A stretch of DNA of 64,000 bases from Glutamicibacter sp. JL.03c (GCF_025854375.1 NZ_CP107575.1:558001-622000), one strand, 5' to 3'. Shown: positions 8,311 through 22,740, numbered from the stretch's first letter. Program-made: numbers and translations. The notes: generated by a model from the letters alone, not told the origin.

Positions 8311-8987
8311 CCAGAATCTTGATCGTGGAGGATGAGGAATCGCTTTCTGATCCGCTGTCTTTCCTGCTGGAACGCGAAGGATTTGAAGTACGGATCGCGG
8401 AGGACGGGCTGGTTGCCGTCGCCGAGTTTGAACGCCACGGTGCCGATCTGGTGCTCTTGGACCTGATGCTGCCAGGGCAGCCCGGAACCGAGGTGATCCG
8501 CCAGATCCGGTTGAACAGCCAGGTCCCGGTCATCATGCTCACCGCCAAGGATTCGGAAATCGACAAGGTGGTTGGCCTCGAGCTGGGAGCCGATGACTAC
8601 GTCACCAAGCCATATTCGTCCCGTGAGCTGCTCGCTCGCATCCGCGCCGTCCTACGCCGCCAGGGCGAGGGCGAAGAGCTGATCAGCAATGTGGTCACCG
8701 CCGGCCCGGTACGCATGGACGTCGAGCGCCACATGGTTTCGGTCGACAACTCCGAGGTCTCCATGCCGCTGAAGGAATTCGAGCTGCTGGAGATGCTCCT
8801 GCGCAATGCCGGACGCGTGCTCACCCGCGGACAGCTGATCGACAGGGTCTGGGGCAGCGACTACGTGGGGGATACCAAGACCCTCGACGTTCACGTCAAG
8901 CGCCTTCGATCGAAGATCGAGCCGGACCCGGCCTCGCCCGAGCATCTGGTGACGGTGCGCGGCTTGGGCTACAAGTTCGTGGTCTAG
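8307..8987 (+). CDS. regX3: phosphate response regulator (OmpR/PhoB family)
   Basis: DNA-binding partner of SenX3. The 226-residue protein has a receiver domain with phospho-acceptor Asp52, acidic pocket E8/D9, Thr79 and Lys101. A winged-helix output domain with the RGLGYKF end follows. The start is preceded by AAGGAGG and overlaps the kinase gene in ATGA. Synteny with phoU and the GTTCACC array supports assignment to phosphate control rather than to another OmpR regulator. A palindromic terminator begins just after the stop. Confidence 0.95.
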   Translation: MTRILIVEDEESLSDPLSFLLEREGFEVRIAEDGLVAVAEFERHGADLVLLDLMLPGQPGTEVIRQIRLNSQVPVIMLTAKDSEIDKVVGLELGADDYVTKPYSSRELLARIRAVLRRQGEGEELISNVVTAGPVRMDVERHMVSVDNSEVSMPLKEFELLEMLLRNAGRVLTRGQLIDRVWGSDYVGDTKTLDVHVKRLRSKIEPDPASPEHLVTVRGLGYKFVV

Positions 8988-9000
8988 CTGGCCAGGTCTT

Positions 9001-9059
9001 AAAAACCAGGGAGCCTGGGAGCGAATCAATTGATTCGCTCCCAGGCTCCCTGGTTTTTT
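9001..9059. terminator. bidirectional terminator, long perfect palindrome between regX3 and lipoprotein gene
   Basis: AAAAACCAGGGAGCCTGGGA begins a 29-nt arm perfectly repeated in inverse with no intervening loop, so both strands end in a T-run. It serves the two convergent genes. Confidence 0.9.
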
Positions 9060-9061
9060 GC

Positions 9062-9601
9062 TTAGTGCTCCGAGGTCGCGTGGCTCTCGGTCTTCTTCAG
9101 GTGATCAGTAACGGAGGCGTCGGATCCGCCTGGCACGAAATCGCGGTATTCGGCAAGGGTGCCATCGACGACAGGGACGCTGAAGTCAACGGTCTCGCCG
9201 CCCGAGGTGAAGGTAGTCTCTGCATGCTCGCCAGCAGAGATGTTCAGGCCGGAAACGACCTTCTGGTTCGCATCATCTTCCAGCTTGACGCTCTGTTCGG
9301 CTGGAACCGAGATGGTCACTGGCTCGGTGCTGGCTGCCTCGACGGTCAGGGTCAGCGAGGAATCGCTGTCGTTGACAACAGAGCCGATCAGACGCGCCTT
9401 GGAGCCGTCGCTGTTGGTAACCAACAGCAGGTTGCGAACCTGTGCGTCGGCGACGTCGACATGCACGCCATCGCTGGCAGCGTAGTCGGTGTTGGTGGCC
9501 TGCTCGTTGATGGCGCCACAGCTGGTGACACCGAATGCCAGGGCAGCCACAGCGAGGGACGCGGCAATGCGACGTCCAGCGGTCATGCGTGCGGTGATCA
9601 C
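9062..9601 (-). CDS. putative lipoprotein, LpqE-like
   Basis: Exported lipoprotein of 179 residues. A basic N-terminus and hydrophobic segment end in the lipobox GVTSC with Cys28. The mature part has repeated beta-rich blocks (VRNLLLV, ARLIGSVVNDSD, VTISVPAE) and resembles the mycobacterial LpqE/copper-chaperone-like fold in layout. In Mycobacterium tuberculosis lpqE also lies next to carD, ispD, ispF and cysS, so synteny supports the relation. The GTG start has GAGGAG upstream at 8 nt spacing. The biochemical role is unproven. Its 3' end abuts the shared palindromic terminator. Confidence 0.75.
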   Translation of the reverse strand: MITARMTAGRRIAASLAVAALAFGVTSCGAINEQATNTDYAASDGVHVDVADAQVRNLLLVTNSDGSKARLIGSVVNDSDSSLTLTVEAASTEPVTISVPAEQSVKLEDDANQKVVSGLNISAGEHAETTFTSGGETVDFSVPVVDGTLAEYRDFVPGGSDASVTDHLKKTESHATSEH

Positions 9602-9954
9602 GACACTAACTCCTCGGTGAGAATAATGAGTTGCTTCGGTTCATGGCTGTCGGCTTGTCTGCACCCAGAGCAGGGGCAACCCAAGAACTAGACCATGATT
9701 ACCTCTAAGCCTAGCCGTTTTTCACGCAAAGACGCGATTTAGCGACGTGCAACACACACTTTTCGACAAGCAGTAGAGAACCGGGTTTGGGAATAAGGGG
9801 TATAAAACCCAACCCACCCTACCTTCTTCCTACCATGTTTCTCTTGCGAATGGAAGAGGTCAATCCGCGTGAATTCGCGGTTATATCGGGCACAATCGAG
9901 GGTTCGTCGATGGCAAACATGTTAGACTATGTTGTGGGAAAGGGGTTTATCCAC
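9602..9954. other. divergent intergenic region between lipoprotein gene and carD
   Basis: It holds promoters for both flanking genes. TAGACT at 9923-9928 is a likely -10 for carD, and the carD Shine-Dalgarno AGGGG is at 9941-9945. The in-frame extension of carD back to 9787 has no ribosome-binding site and is not believed. Confidence 0.6.
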
Positions 9955-10440
9955 ATGGTTTTTGAGGTTGGCGAGACTGTTGTCTACCCGCACCACGGCG
10001 CCGCAATGATCGAAGAGATCAAGATGCGCAAGATCAAGGGTGAAGAGAAAATGTATCTCAAGCTCAAGGTGGCTCAGGGTGACCTGACCATTGAAGTTCC
10101 TGCAGAGAACGTTGATCTGGTTGGCGTGCGTGACGTGGTAGGTCAGGAAGGCTTGGACCATGTGTTCGATGTCCTTCGTGCTGAATTTACTGAAGAGCCG
10201 ACCAACTGGTCGCGCCGCTACAAGGCAAATGTCGAGAAGCTAGCTTCCGGCGATGTCATCAAGGTGGCCGAGGTCGTTCGCGATCTCTGGCGCCGAGAAA
10301 ATGATCGTGGTCTGTCGGCAGGCGAAAAGCGCATGCTGGCCAAGGCCCGTCAGGTCCTGATCAGCGAATTGGCTCTGGCCAAGGACCTGGATGAGACCAA
10401 GGCCGAGGGCCTGCTGGATGAGGTTTTGGCTTCGGCCTAG
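9955..10440 (+). CDS. carD: CarD-family RNA polymerase-binding transcription regulator
   Basis: Binds the RNA polymerase beta subunit and stabilises open promoter complexes, notably at rRNA promoters, in actinobacteria. The 161-residue protein starts [18 protein letters not shown] (Met plus these), the Tudor-like RNAP-interaction domain, up to about residue 55. The helical DNA-binding domain follows and contains WSRRYKAN and RDLWRR. The ATG at 9955 has AGGGG at 9 nt spacing; the longer in-frame version adds 56 atypical residues. The gene order carD-ispD-ispF-cysS-rlmB is conserved. Confidence 0.95.
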   Translation: MVFEVGETVVYPHHGAAMIEEIKMRKIKGEEKMYLKLKVAQGDLTIEVPAENVDLVGVRDVVGQEGLDHVFDVLRAEFTEEPTNWSRRYKANVEKLASGDVIKVAEVVRDLWRRENDRGLSAGEKRMLAKARQVLISELALAKDLDETKAEGLLDEVLASA

Positions 10441-10532
10441 GCGAAACTCCCGATTGCATCTTGCCGTGAAGCGCTGAAAAGCGTTTCACGGCTGTTGCCG
10501 TTAAAAGCCCGATCAATCCATCATGAACGCGA

Positions 10533-10538
10533 TAAGCT
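10533..10538 (+). promoter_or_regulatory. -10 element for leaderless ispDF
   Basis: TAAGCT ends 7 nt before the GTG at 10546. Confidence 0.45.
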
Positions 10539-10545
10539 GGGCGCT

Positions 10546-11784
10546 GTGAAGCAAACACCATCGCATACCTCGAGCCTGATCCTGGTTGCCGCCGGAATGG
10601 GCACCCGGCTCGGAGCCGGCATTCCCAAAGCACTGGTTCAGGTAGCTGGCAAGTCCCTGGTGGAACACGCTATCGACCGCATCCTGCAGGTCGAGCAGAT
10701 CGCTGAAATCATTGTGGTCACCCCCGCAGATGACTACCGCATGTCCGAGGTCCTGGCCCCCTACGGCACCGCATTGCGCACTGTTCCCGGAGGAAGCAGC
10801 CGTGCCGATTCGGTACGCCGCGGCCTTGGCGCCGTAAGCCCGGACGCCGCAAACATCCTGGTCCATGACGCCGCCCGCGCTTTTGCCCCGGTCGACCTCT
10901 ACCAGCGCGTGATCGAGGCGCTGGATCAAGGCCATGCCACCGCAGCCATTCCCGCACTGGCCGTGACCGACACGATCTCCGTGGTGGAACCCGGAACGCT
11001 GGATGGCACCGAATACATCGAGCACACCCCGGCACGATCCACCCTACGCGCGGTGCAGACCCCGCAGGGGTTCAAGGCCTCGGTGCTGCGCCAAGCCCAC
11101 GCCCAGCTGGACCACTACACCGAAGCGGAACTGGAAAAAGTCACCGATGATGCCTCGATCGTGCGCGCCTATGGTGAAAAGGTGCAGGTGGTCGCCGGTG
11201 CGCAGCAGGCATTGAAGGTCACCCATCCCGATGACCTCGATACCGTCAACCAGCTCATCAGTACCCAGCACAGCCCCGCCAACACCGCGAAGGAACCAAT
11301 GATCCTGCCACGCATCGGAAACGGTATCGACGTTCACGCAGTGAGCACTGACCCCGCCCGGCCGATGTGGCTCGCCGGCCTGCACTTCCCCGAGGATATT
11401 GGCCTGTCGGGGCATTCGGATGGCGACGCGGTCGCCCATGCCGCCTGCGATGCGCTCTTCAGCGCGGCCGGGATCGGCGATCTGGGAACCCACTTCGGGG
11501 TGGATCGGCCAGAATTCGCCGGGGCCAGCGGTGTGAGGCTGCTTGCAGAAGCCGCGCGTTTGGTTCGCGACGCCGGGTTCGAAATCGGCAATGTCGCCGT
11601 GCAGTTCGTGGGACGCCGCCCGCGCTTCTCGGCACGGCGCGAAGAGGCCAGCCAGGTGCTCAGCAATGCGATCGGCGCCCCAGTCAGCGTCATTGCGACC
11701 ACCAGCGACGGGCTGGGCTACGAGGGCGAAGGAACCGGAATCACCGCCTACGCCACAGCGCTGGTGTACGCCGCGCAGAACTGA
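10546..11784 (+). CDS. ispDF: bifunctional MEP-pathway enzyme IspD-IspF
   Basis: Fusion of 2-C-methyl-D-erythritol 4-phosphate cytidylyltransferase and 2-C-methyl-D-erythritol 2,4-cyclodiphosphate synthase, two non-consecutive steps of isoprenoid synthesis. The protein has 412 residues. The IspD domain (about 1-240) begins with the nucleotide-binding loop [18 protein letters not shown] short linker spans about 241-253. The IspF domain starts at GNGIDVH (metal ligands Asp/His about 262-264) and contains HSDGDA at 290-295. GTG at 10546 lies 7 nt after TAAGCT, so translation is probably leaderless. The missing middle enzyme IspE is not in the window. Confidence 0.95.
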   Translation: MKQTPSHTSSLILVAAGMGTRLGAGIPKALVQVAGKSLVEHAIDRILQVEQIAEIIVVTPADDYRMSEVLAPYGTALRTVPGGSSRADSVRRGLGAVSPDAANILVHDAARAFAPVDLYQRVIEALDQGHATAAIPALAVTDTISVVEPGTLDGTEYIEHTPARSTLRAVQTPQGFKASVLRQAHAQLDHYTEAELEKVTDDASIVRAYGEKVQVVAGAQQALKVTHPDDLDTVNQLISTQHSPANTAKEPMILPRIGNGIDVHAVSTDPARPMWLAGLHFPEDIGLSGHSDGDAVAHAACDALFSAAGIGDLGTHFGVDRPEFAGASGVRLLAEAARLVRDAGFEIGNVAVQFVGRRPRFSARREEASQVLSNAIGAPVSVIATTSDGLGYEGEGTGITAYATALVYAAQN

Positions 11785-11858
11785 GGGCGGGAGAGCCGGC
11801 GAAAAGCCCAGATCAGCGAGCGCATCACAAGTGAAGTACAAAGGGTGCATCCATCGGA

Positions 11859-11864
11859 TAACCT
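11859..11864 (+). promoter_or_regulatory. -10 element for leaderless cysS
   Basis: TAACCT ends 7 nt before the GTG at 11872. Confidence 0.45.
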
Positions 11865-11871
11865 TAAAGGC

Positions 11872-13323
11872 GTGAGCCTGCGATTCTATGACACCAAAAC
11901 AGCATCAGTACGTGACTTCCAGCCGTTAACCGAAGGCGAAGTCAAGCTGTACTACTGCGGCGCCACCGTGCAGGGCATGCCGCATGTGGGCCATGTCCGC
12001 AGCGCCATCGTCTTCGATGTGCTCTCCCGCTGGCTGGAATACCGCGGCTTAGCGGTCACCACGGTCCGCAATGTCACCGACATCGACGACAAGATCCTGG
12101 AAAAGTCCGACAACTCCTTTGCCGCGGATTTCCAAGCCGACGAACACTACAAGCCACGCGAAGAATGGTTCTCGCTGGCCTACCGATTCGAGCAGGAGTT
12201 TGCCCGCGCCTATGAGGCGCTCGGCGTGCGCCGGCCGACCTATGAGCCGCGGGCCACCGGGCACATCACCGAAATGCACGAACTGATCACCGAGCTGATC
12301 AACCGCGGGCACGCTTACCCGGCCGCCGATGGCTCCGGCGATGTGTACTTCGACGTGCGCTCCTACGAGCAGTACGGTGCGCTGACCCGGCAGAAGATCG
12401 ACGACATGCAGGATGCCGCCGACTCGGATCCACGCGGCAAAAAGGACCCTCGGGACTTCGCCCTGTGGAAGGGGCACAAGGACTCCGATCCGCGCACCGC
12501 GTCCTGGCCAAGCCCGTGGGGCCGGGGCCGTCCGGGCTGGCACCTGGAATGCTCGGCCATGGCTGGCAAGTACCTTGGCAGCGAATTCGACATCCATGGC
12601 GGCGGGCTGGACCTGCGCTTCCCGCACCACGAAAACGAAATGGCCCAGTCCAATGCGGCCGGGCACGGATTCGCGAACTTCTGGATGCACAACGGCATGG
12701 TCACCTATGAGGGCGAGAAGATGTCCAAATCCGTGGGCAACACCATTTCCCCCGAGGAAATGCTTGCCCTGGCCGACGCCCGCGTGGTGCGCTACTTCCT
12801 GGGCCAGGCCCAGTACCGCTCCATGCTGGACTACCGCCCGGACTCGCTGACCGAAGCTGGCGCAGCGGTGGAACGCATCGACACTTTCATCTCCAACGCG
12901 CGTTACCGCTTGGGTTCCGCGGCAGAAACGATAGCTGCCACGCAGGTGCCGGAAGCTTTCGCCTCCGCGATGGATGACGATCTGAACGTTCCAATGGCCT
13001 TGGCCGCCTTGCATGAAACGGTGCGCCACGGCAACGCTTCCCTGGATAAGCACGAGGACGCAGCCGTTGCCGCAGCCCTTGGCCAGGTGCTGGCAATGAC
13101 GCAGGTACTCGGCTTGGACGATGCCAGCGGCCAGCAGAACTCCGATGCATCTGCAGAGCACGAGGTGCTGGACCAGCTGATCCAGGCGCAGCTGGCGGAA
13201 CGCGCCCAGGCACGCGCCGCCAAGGACTGGTCGCGTTCGGATGCGATCCGCGACGCCTTGGCCGCTGCAGGTATCACGGTGCTTGACTCCGCTGACGGCG
13301 CCCGCTGGACACTGAACAACTAG
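11872..13323 (+). CDS. cysS: cysteinyl-tRNA synthetase
   Basis: Charges tRNA-Cys with cysteine. The class I synthetase has 483 residues. The HIGH motif is HVGH at 38-41 and KMSKS is at 283-287. Zinc ligands are Cys29 plus the later ECSAM cysteine and HHENE residues, which discriminate cysteine. The C-terminal anticodon-binding helical domain is complete. The start GTG at 11872 follows TAACCT by 7 nt and no Shine-Dalgarno sequence is present, so a leaderless mRNA is likely. The in-frame GTG at 11845 is less supported. MshC, the mycothiol paralogue, is excluded by length and by the complete C-terminal domain. Confidence 0.96.
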   Translation: MSLRFYDTKTASVRDFQPLTEGEVKLYYCGATVQGMPHVGHVRSAIVFDVLSRWLEYRGLAVTTVRNVTDIDDKILEKSDNSFAADFQADEHYKPREEWFSLAYRFEQEFARAYEALGVRRPTYEPRATGHITEMHELITELINRGHAYPAADGSGDVYFDVRSYEQYGALTRQKIDDMQDAADSDPRGKKDPRDFALWKGHKDSDPRTASWPSPWGRGRPGWHLECSAMAGKYLGSEFDIHGGGLDLRFPHHENEMAQSNAAGHGFANFWMHNGMVTYEGEKMSKSVGNTISPEEMLALADARVVRYFLGQAQYRSMLDYRPDSLTEAGAAVERIDTFISNARYRLGSAAETIAATQVPEAFASAMDDDLNVPMALAALHETVRHGNASLDKHEDAAVAAALGQVLAMTQVLGLDDASGQQNSDASAEHEVLDQLIQAQLAERAQARAAKDWSRSDAIRDALAAAGITVLDSADGARWTLNN

Positions 13324-13366
13324 CCGCTGATCGGCTACAGCAAACTCAACTTTAAGGACACATACC

Positions 13367-14314
13367 ATGAGCAAAAAGGGCCCAACCAAGGGCAGTGGCG
13401 GCAAGGGACGACGTTCCCTCGAGGGCAAGGGCCCGACCCCCAAGGCGGAAGATCGCCCGTACCACAAGGCTTACCGTGCCAAGCAGCTGTCCGAGCGCTC
13501 GGCCGCTAAACGCGGCACCGGCAAGCGCACCGACCGGATCAAGGTCAACGCTGAATTCGTAACCGGCCGCAACTCGGTTGTCGAGGCATTGCGTGCCGGC
13601 ATCCCTGCCAAAGCACTGCACGTAGCCATCCGCATCGACGTGGATGACCGCGTGCGTGAATCCCTCAAGCTTGCTGCCGCTCAGGGCATCCCGTTGATGG
13701 AAGCATCGAAGCAGGAACTCGATCGCATGACCGACGACGCGATTCACCAGGGCCTAGCCCTGCAGATCCCGCCATACGAATACAAGGATGCTGTGCAGCT
13801 GGCGACCAAAGTCGTCAAGGACTACGACCGTGGCTACACCAAGTCGCAGCCGTTGTTCCTGGCGTTGGATGGCATCACCGATCCGCGTAACCTCGGCGCG
13901 ATCGTTCGCTCAGCTTCCGCATTCGGCGCCGACGGTGTCATCATCCCTGAGCGTCGAAGCGTTGGGATGACTGCCTCGGCATGGAAGACCAGTGCTGGCG
14001 CAGCAGTGCGCGTTCCGGTTGCCAAGTGCACCAACCTCACCACCGCACTGAAGGAAATCAAGGCTGCCGGCATCTTCGTCATCGGCCTTGACGCCGGCGG
14101 CGACATGGAGCTACCGAACTTCGAGCTGGCCACCGGCCCGCTGTGCATCGTGGTTGGTTCCGAGGGCAAGGGCCTCTCGCGGCTGGTCCGCGAGAACTGC
14201 GACGCGATCGTCTCGATCCCGATCGACTCCGCCATGGAATCGCTGAACGCATCGATGGCCGTAGGTATTTCGCTCTACGAAGTGTCCCGCCTGCGTAACC
14301 AGGGTGCCAAGTAG
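13367..14314 (+). CDS. rlmB: 23S rRNA 2'-O-ribose methyltransferase, TrmH/SpoU family
   Basis: SPOUT-class methyltransferase, probably RlmB-type, modifying a conserved guanosine of 23S rRNA with S-adenosylmethionine. It has 315 residues. A basic, glycine-rich N-terminal tail (about 1-55) is followed by the substrate-binding domain beginning TGRNSVVEALRAG. The trefoil-knot motifs are DPRNLGAIVRSASAFGADG (motif 1), IVVGSEGKGLSRLV (motif 2) and SIPI...SLNASMAVGI (motif 3). The Shine-Dalgarno AAGGA precedes the ATG. It is the last gene of the carD-ispDF-cysS cluster and ends in a strong terminator just before the rrn locus. Confidence 0.93.
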   Translation: MSKKGPTKGSGGKGRRSLEGKGPTPKAEDRPYHKAYRAKQLSERSAAKRGTGKRTDRIKVNAEFVTGRNSVVEALRAGIPAKALHVAIRIDVDDRVRESLKLAAAQGIPLMEASKQELDRMTDDAIHQGLALQIPPYEYKDAVQLATKVVKDYDRGYTKSQPLFLALDGITDPRNLGAIVRSASAFGADGVIIPERRSVGMTASAWKTSAGAAVRVPVAKCTNLTTALKEIKAAGIFVIGLDAGGDMELPNFELATGPLCIVVGSEGKGLSRLVRENCDAIVSIPIDSAMESLNASMAVGISLYEVSRLRNQGAK

Positions 14315-14329
14315 CACGCTGCGTTTTTC

Positions 14330-14372
14330 AATGGGCCGCCACCTGTCTCCGGATAGGTGGCGGCCCATTTTC
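14330..14372 (+). terminator. intrinsic terminator after rlmB
   Basis: AATGGGCCGCCACCT pairs with AGGTGGCGGCCCATT and is followed by TTCC. Confidence 0.9.
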
Positions 14373-14495
14373 CGTAGAGTGACCCGCTTCATAACAACAA
14401 ATTTCAGTTGTTTTTGGCCAGAATTCATACTGGCAAGCCCAGAATCCGCGTAGTTACGGCGTTTCCGAGCTGATGGGAGAGTGCACAGGCCGATT

Positions 14496-14523
14496 TTGCG
14501 TTTGGTGGGAACCCGTGTAAAGT
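14496..14523 (+). promoter_or_regulatory. rrnA promoter P1
   Basis: TTGCGT, 16 nt, TAAAGT. The flanking GTTTTTATCTGT is also found after the -10 of the second rrn operon, showing common origin. Confidence 0.6.
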
Positions 14524-14614
14524 TTTTATCTGTTGCCGGAACGGAAACAACACGGAATCTACGAGTTGTTTACCTGGCGGCCAATCACTTTTCACCGAAG
14601 GGTTTCGACCGGTT

Positions 14615-14642
14615 TTGACCGGATCGCGAAACATGGTAGGCT
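14615..14642 (+). promoter_or_regulatory. rrnA promoter P2
   Basis: TTGACC, 16 nt, TAGGCT. This is a near-consensus actinobacterial promoter, absent from the second rrn operon. Confidence 0.65.
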
Positions 14643-14705
14643 AGAAAAGTTGCTCCGGAGCGAAGCAGTCACTGTGTTGTGGTGGTTGTGGTGTCGAGAG
14701 TGTTT

Positions 14706-14733
14706 GTTGTTTGAGAACTCAATAGTGTGCCAA
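14706..14733 (+). promoter_or_regulatory. rrn antitermination boxA-like leader element, operon A
   Basis: TTGTTTGAGAACTCAATAGT matches the boxA-containing leader seen in mycobacterial and other actinobacterial rrn operons. Confidence 0.65.
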
Positions 14734-14884
14734 GTTTGTTGATACCGAATTATTTTATTTGGTGAATACATGACATTTGCTTGAGGCATTGCACCCCCGT
14801 GCAGTGTTCTTGAGTGTTTTTTATTCGCCAGGATTTTTCATTGATTCTCCCTTATTTTCCGAGGGGTTTCGGTGGCTTTTTGTT

Positions 14885-20118
<5,234 letters not shown>

Positions 20119-20291
20119 ACAATAAAACAATATTTTACTAGCAATTATTATTGCTGTTCGCGTTCACTATGCGGTTACGAGACAACAACCTCTTACCGGA
20201 AAACATGAGGTTTGAGGCAGGACCCTTGGTGGTCTTGCTGGTAGCACCGAATACACGTTCACCATGAGTTGGTTTGTGTGCTTCGTGATTG

Positions 20292-20409
20292 TTACGGCGG
20301 TCATAGCGTGGGGGAAACGCCCGGTCCCATACCGAACCCGGAAGCTAAGGCCCATTGCGCCGATGGTACTGCACTCGTGAGGGTGTGGGAGAGTAGGTCA
20401 CCGCCGGAC
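20292..20409 (+). rRNA. rrf: 5S ribosomal RNA, operon A
   Basis: 118 nt. TTACGGCGGT and ACCGCCGGA form helix I, and CCGAACCCGGAAGCTAAG is the conserved loop region. It lies about 170 nt after the 23S gene. Confidence 0.95.
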
Positions 20410-20429
20410 TTAACTTGAGATGATGGTTT

Positions 20430-20467
20430 GAGGCCCTGGCACACGGTGTGTGTCAGGGCCTCATCTG
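20430..20467 (+). terminator. rrn operon A terminator
   Basis: GAGGCCCTGGCACAC pairs with GTGTGTCAGGGCCTC with one G-U pair, followed by ATCTGTTT. Confidence 0.85.
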
Positions 20468-20677
20468 TTTAACCAGTAGTTTGGTGGCGGGCTGGTTGCC
20501 GGCTTGGTGTTGGTGTTGGGGCTGGTGGCCTGGCTCCCTTGTCGTGTTTATGGGGCGCGTGCCCGCCGGCCGCCACAACAAAAACCCGCAACAAGCACAG
20601 TCACGATTTCTCTGTCTGAGCTCTTTGATCGTAGGGTCTAGGGTAAGTTCGAATCACCAGCGACTGTGGAGACAAAG

Positions 20678-22054
20678 ATGTCTAATAAGCAACTGGCTTT
20701 TCTTGAACGCCTCAGTGAGGTTCTTCCCGAAGAAGCAGTAATCCAAGATGAATCAGTTCTATCGGAAAATTCAAGAGATTTTGGGCAGCTCGCCGAAGAG
20801 CCAATTCGTCCCGTCGCCGTCGTTGTACCGACCGAAGTGCAACAGGTTCAGCGGGTAATGAGTCTGGCTACCGAATTTGGCGTCCCAGTAATTAGTCGTG
20901 GAGCCGGAACAGGGGTATCGGGCGGTGTCCATGTTTTAGGCCCAGCTATTGTTCTGAACCTGAGCAAAATGAACCGGATCCTGGATATCCGTCCTGACGA
21001 TGAAATAGCAATCGTGGAACCGGGCGTCATCAATCATGATTTGAATACGGCCGTCGCCAAATTCGGGTTGATGTACGCCCCGGATCCGGCTAGTTACAAG
21101 ATGTCCACCCTTGGCGGGAACGTTGCAACTAATGCGGGTGGTCTGCGTTGTGCAAAATATGGCGTCACGCGTGAGTCAGTTCTGTCGCTGGATGTCGTTC
21201 TAGCCGATGGTCGTTTGATACGCGTTGGAAAGAACACGTTCAAGGGCGTAGCTGGTTACGATCTAGCGGCGCTATTTACAGGTTCTGAGGGAACTTTGGG
21301 GATTGTGGTGCGAGCTGTGCTTCGATTGCGTTACCTGCCTGTCGACCAGCGCGACATGTCATTAGTGTTCCCCTCTTTGGAAGAAGCAGTACACGGCGTG
21401 CAGCTCATCGCTAGAGCCAGGATCCAACCGGCAATTCTGGAACTCGTTGACCACGCAACCATGCAGATATTGGACGAGCAGTATGGAACAAATCTGTCTG
21501 CATCAGGTGGCGCGATGGTGTTAACCAGGCTCGATGGATATGGCGCGCTTCGTGAAGAGGAAGCGATCCGAGATGTATTTGCCGAACATGACGTCGAAGT
21601 AAGTCCTCCGGGAAGCAACAGCGCTACTGAACTAATTGAAATGAGACGTACGAGTAGAGGTGACACCAAGGACGATGCCTATAGGACGGGTGAGGATGTC
21701 GCGATTCCCAAGAGCAAGATGGTTGAGTACGTTCACCGGCTTCAAGAGACTGCCAAGCAAGAGCGAGTAGACATGCGAATGATTTCCCATGTTGGCGACG
21801 GCAATCTTCATCCAACTTTTTCTGTCGAACCTGATGATCGTGATGATCCATTGGGACGCTTGCATCGTGCGGTTGAGAGTTCAGTTCGAATTGCTTTGGA
21901 GATGGGAGGAACGATTACGGGCGAGCACGGTGTTGGACTAATCAAGAAGGATTGGCTGCCTTGGGAACAATCGGCTGATGTGCTTGAACTGCAACGGAGC
22001 ATCAAAGGTCTATTGGATCCGCTGAATATTCTGAACCCAGGTAAAGGCATATAG
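20678..22054 (+). CDS. FAD-binding oxidase, glycolate/D-lactate dehydrogenase (GlcD) type
   Basis: FAD-dependent 2-hydroxyacid dehydrogenase of 458 residues with a vanillyl-alcohol-oxidase-type flavin domain. Visible motifs are PVISRGAGTGVSGG (FAD pyrophosphate loop, residues about 72-85), GGNVATNAGGLRCAKYG and the C-terminal GTITGEHGVGLIKK with LLDPLNILNPGK. ATG at 20678 has GGAG upstream at about 7 nt; an in-frame GTG 12 nt earlier is possible. It has no iron-sulfur partner nearby, so it may act alone on glycolate, D-lactate or a related acid. It sits between two rrn operons and is richer in A/T at third positions than the surrounding core genes, suggesting a later arrival. Confidence 0.88.
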   Translation: MSNKQLAFLERLSEVLPEEAVIQDESVLSENSRDFGQLAEEPIRPVAVVVPTEVQQVQRVMSLATEFGVPVISRGAGTGVSGGVHVLGPAIVLNLSKMNRILDIRPDDEIAIVEPGVINHDLNTAVAKFGLMYAPDPASYKMSTLGGNVATNAGGLRCAKYGVTRESVLSLDVVLADGRLIRVGKNTFKGVAGYDLAALFTGSEGTLGIVVRAVLRLRYLPVDQRDMSLVFPSLEEAVHGVQLIARARIQPAILELVDHATMQILDEQYGTNLSASGGAMVLTRLDGYGALREEEAIRDVFAEHDVEVSPPGSNSATELIEMRRTSRGDTKDDAYRTGEDVAIPKSKMVEYVHRLQETAKQERVDMRMISHVGDGNLHPTFSVEPDDRDDPLGRLHRAVESSVRIALEMGGTITGEHGVGLIKKDWLPWEQSADVLELQRSIKGLLDPLNILNPGKGI

Positions 22055-22157
22055 CTGACTTGGTTTTTCGCTGTATCCATTTCCTGCTCATTCTCCTGCT
22101 TCGGATGGATTATGAGATCAGAATGCTCCGGGTGTAGAGTAAAAACGTTCTTGATCA

Positions 22158-22234
22158 CGGGATATGGCGCAGTTTGGTAGCGCGCGTCGTTCGGGACGAC
22201 GAGGTCGCAGGTTCAAATCCTGTTATCCCGACCA
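22158..22234 (+). tRNA. tRNA-Pro (anticodon CGG)
   Basis: 77 nt including an encoded CCA. Acceptor CGGGATA/TATCCCG, anticodon loop TTCGGGA and T-arm GGTTCAAATCC are intact. A likely -10 TAGAGT lies upstream near 22135. Confidence 0.93.
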
Positions 22235-22244
22235 ATAAGAAATG

Positions 22245-22284
22245 CGAAGGACCCAGCTCAATGAGCGGGGTCCTTCGTTCATTC
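22245..22284 (+). terminator. terminator after tRNA-Pro
   Basis: CGAAGGACCC pairs with GGGTCCTTCG, with an inner GCTC/GAGC pairing. The following T-run is weak (TTCATT). Confidence 0.65.
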
Positions 22285-22512
22285 TGCGACAGTCTGCTTG
22301 CCGCTGGATTTCTGCCTCAGTGCCCTCTACAGGTGTTCAGGATCGGAGCAGCCATGTATTTTGTCGTTGTTGAAACTAACGAGCTGTAGATCACTCGAGT
22401 ATCAGGGCTCTGGATGTGCGTTCGAGGAACTTTTTAGGTATAGTTATATCTCGTGCTAAGGCATTCATTGCAGATCGGTTGTCTGATCTGACTTATGAAT
22501 GGCAAGTCATAT

Positions 22513-22584
22513 TGGGATATGGTGTAATTGGCAACACAACGGTTTCTGGTTCCGTCATTCTAGGTTCGAGTCCTGGTATCCCAG
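22513..22584 (+). tRNA. tRNA-Gln (anticodon CTG)
   Basis: 72 nt with no encoded CCA. Acceptor TGGGATA/TATCCCA, anticodon loop TTCTGGT and T-arm GGTTCGAGTCC. The closing pair of the anticodon stem is T-T, as often modified in tRNA-Gln. Confidence 0.9.
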
Positions 22585-22632
22585 CGCTTCACCAAAGCAA
22601 TTTGGTGAGCTGAAGATTATTCTTCAGCATAC

Positions 22633-22705
22633 GGCCCCATCGTATAGCGGCCTAGTACTCCGCCCTCTCACGGCGGCAACACGGGTTCGAATCCCGTTGG
22701 GGTCA
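22633..22705 (+). tRNA. tRNA-Glu (anticodon CTC)
   Basis: 73 nt with no encoded CCA. Acceptor GGCCCCA/TGGGGTC, anticodon stem CCGCC/GGCGG around CTCTCAC and T-arm GGTTCGAATCC. It lies 48 nt after tRNA-Gln and is probably cotranscribed. Confidence 0.93.
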
Positions 22706-22708
22706 CAA

Positions 22709-22740
22709 ATATCGCGGAACTTCGGTTCCGCGATTTTTTT
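22709..22740 (+). terminator. terminator after tRNA-Gln/tRNA-Glu
   Basis: AATCGCGGAAC pairs with GTTCCGCGATT around TTCG, followed by a long T-run. Textbook form. Confidence 0.92.

Larger units (their letters stand above)
14373..14884 (+). other. rrnA promoter and leader region
   Basis: It has no gene. It contains two candidate promoters (14496-14523 and 14615-14642), a boxA-like element at 14706-14733 and the 16S processing leader, including a CATTGCAC/GTGCAGTG hairpin near 14785-14804. Short inverted repeats near 14393-14416 and 14420-14437 are of unknown role. Confidence 0.75.

Noticed and set aside
9787-9954. 56-residue extension of carD
   Set aside because: The extension is promoter and leader sequence; AGGGG precedes the ATG at 9955.
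12049-13467. 472-residue minus-strand frame opposite cysS
   Set aside because: Shadow frame of the intact cysS gene; long only because of high GC.
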